DNA from: an uncultured Solobacterium sp.
Lineage (GTDB): Bacteria > Bacillota_I > Bacilli_A > Erysipelotrichales > Erysipelotrichaceae
Direction: 5' to 3'
Assembly (NCBI GenBank): GCA_900543035.1
Contig: UQPV01000019.1
Coordinates: forward strand, 1 to 42,959
DNA length: 42,959 nt
Each line of letters begins with the position of its first letter. The first letter of the stretch is position 1. Positions 42,357-42,959 of the stretch are shown here, piece after piece. Under the pieces are notes generated by a model, which was given only the letters and a program-made list of their open reading frames with translations, searched no databases and was not told the origin of the DNA. Position numbers and translations under genes: made by a program.

Positions 42357-42385
42357 AAAAAAAAGTCCGGGATCTTTTCCCGGAC
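42357..42385 (-). terminator. terminator after the DtxR-family gene
   Basis: A perfect seven-base stem, GTCCGGG and CCCGGAC, is followed on the minus strand by eight T. It separates the regulator from the adhesin gene. Confidence 0.9.
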
Positions 42386-42396
42386 CTGACCGTCAC

Positions 42397-42768
42397 TTAC
42401 TGTCTGCGGTGCTCCTCGACGAACTGCTTCAGCTTCTGATAGCTGTCCTCGCTGAGGACATGCTCCATCCTGCAGGCATCATTTTCCGCCGTCTGCGGAT
42501 CTACGCCAAGCTCACAGAGAAACTTCTGCAGGAAACGGTGGCGGCCATAAATGCGCTCAGCGATCTTCATGCCTTCCTCCGTCAGCGTGATCTCCCGCTC
42601 CTCTATATGGATAAGGCCGCGTTCCTTCAGGATCCCCATCGCCCTGGATACGCTGGGCTTGGAATAGTTGAGCTCCCTGGCAATGTCGATCGAACGCACC
42701 GTGCCATGTTCCTGTTTCAGCTTCAGGATGGCCTCTAAATAGTCTTCTCCAGATTCATGAATATTCAT
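42397..42768 (-). CDS. DtxR/MntR-family metal-dependent regulator
   Basis: The 123-residue protein has a winged-helix domain (about 5-65, with SIDIARELNYSKPSVSRAMGIL as recognition region) and the dimerisation and metal domain. It lacks the C-terminal SH3-like domain, as in MntR. By alignment from memory, the metal ligands are Asp9, Glu12, His77, Cys99, Glu102 and His103. Asp9/Glu12 are as in MntR, while Cys99 replaces MntR Glu99 and resembles DtxR. It may sense Mn or Fe. AGGAG lies eight bases before ATG 42768. A palindrome overlaps its promoter, which suggests autoregulation. Confidence 0.9.
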   Translation of the reverse strand: MNIHESGEDYLEAILKLKQEHGTVRSIDIARELNYSKPSVSRAMGILKERGLIHIEEREITLTEEGMKIAERIYGRHRFLQKFLCELGVDPQTAENDACRMEHVLSEDSYQKLKQFVEEHRRQ

Positions 42769-42807
42769 CTTGATCACTCCTGTTTCATCGCAAATCGTCA
42801 ATATCAA

Positions 42808-42829
42808 TATATGTTCAGTATAACATATA
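42808..42829 (-). promoter_or_regulatory. palindromic operator over the DtxR-family promoter
   Basis: TATATGTT (42808-42815) and AACATATA (42822-42829) are perfect inverted repeats with a six-base spacer. The spacer holds the minus-strand extended -10 (TGT then TATACT). A bound dimer would block polymerase, consistent with autorepression. Confidence 0.6.
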
Positions 42830-42959
42830 CCGGTGGGATTCGCGAATAAATTGCCCCTGTACTTGTGTACAAACGCTCATTCTTTCCTCCATTTCCCCGC
42901 GCCTAAAGTCGCGCGGACACAAATACTTCATCAATAAATCCCACATGCTCTCTTTCGTG
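42815..42959 (-). other. window-edge segment, possible 3' end of a gene
   Basis: On the minus strand one frame is open from the window edge to a TGA at 42815-42817 (ending RESHRYMLY). Another runs from the edge to a TAG at about 42903 (ending HVGFIDEVFVSARL). I recognise neither, and both are too short to judge. GGAGG with an ATG five bases on, in the first frame, could also start a 21-codon peptide that ends in the regulator promoter. Confidence 0.25.

Noticed and set aside
1..42959. CRISPR arrays, insertion sequences, prophage or integron
   Set aside because: No regularly spaced repeats, transposase, integrase or phage genes were seen; gene content is typical chromosomal core plus a surface-polymer cluster.

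Overview
The window reads as a chromosomal segment of a low-to-mid-GC Gram-positive bacterium (Bacillota). The evidence is strong Shine-Dalgarno sites throughout, RNase J, a PhoP/PhoR-type pair, an M23 hydrolase with a coiled coil, a TagA/WecG-type glycosyltransferase, and a thioester/SpaA surface protein. My best guess is a gut member of the Erysipelotrichia. That guess rests on overall gene flavour, not on a marker gene. I see no insertion sequence, prophage, CRISPR array or rRNA. Almost the whole window is well-packed core genome.

Layout. 58-2480 (minus): coaD, rsmD, ftsW-type SEDS gene. 2621-6218 (plus): def, rnj and a degenerate metallophosphoesterase. 6262-8352 (minus): hppA pyrophosphatase. 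8667-10043 (minus): a lipoprotein with three related domains, preceded by a 558-bp gene-free stretch holding a strong operator-like palindrome. 10602-14388 (minus): Na/Pi cotransporter-phoP-phoR operon. 14543-15969 (minus): azlC-azlD followed by a frameshifted GNAT gene. 16068-21803 (minus): processive glycosyltransferase, M23 hydrolase, maf, NCS2 permease with a structured leader, and a DUF1461 membrane protein. 21063-25084 (minus) and 25208-28669 (plus): divergent threonine pathway, thrC-thrB-ACT protein-GNAT against hom-lysC-asd. 28799-29479 (plus): orphan response regulator. 29497-35742 (minus) and 35957-37072 (plus): surface-polymer cluster. 37124-38032: small membrane protein and two tRNA-Leu genes. 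38198-42768 (minus): 1-phosphofructokinase-like kinase, large thioester adhesin, DtxR/MntR-family regulator.

The most interesting pattern is regulatory. Hexamers of the Pho-box type, TT(A/T)AC(A/G), repeat at exact 11-bp steps in three intergenic regions: upstream of the Na/Pi transporter-phoPR operon, upstream of the orphan response regulator, and in both directions in the 214-bp gap between tagA/wecG and wecB. The genes around that last gap encode UDP-GlcNAc 2-epimerase, UDP-ManNAc dehydrogenase, a WecG/TagA transferase, a two-domain glycosyltransferase and a Wzm/Wzt (TagGH-like) exporter. There are no CDP-glycerol genes. I infer a phosphate-controlled, ManNAcA-containing, possibly phosphate-free anionic wall polymer, comparable in logic to teichuronic acid. 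This is a hypothesis from motif geometry and gene content.

Other items worth attention: a metallophosphoesterase that has lost three of its metal-binding motifs, a thioester adhesin whose sorting signal is KPKTA rather than LPxTG, a DtxR-family protein with a mixed MntR/DtxR metal site and a palindrome over its own promoter, and a candidate small RNA with a CU-rich stretch between rsmD and ftsW.
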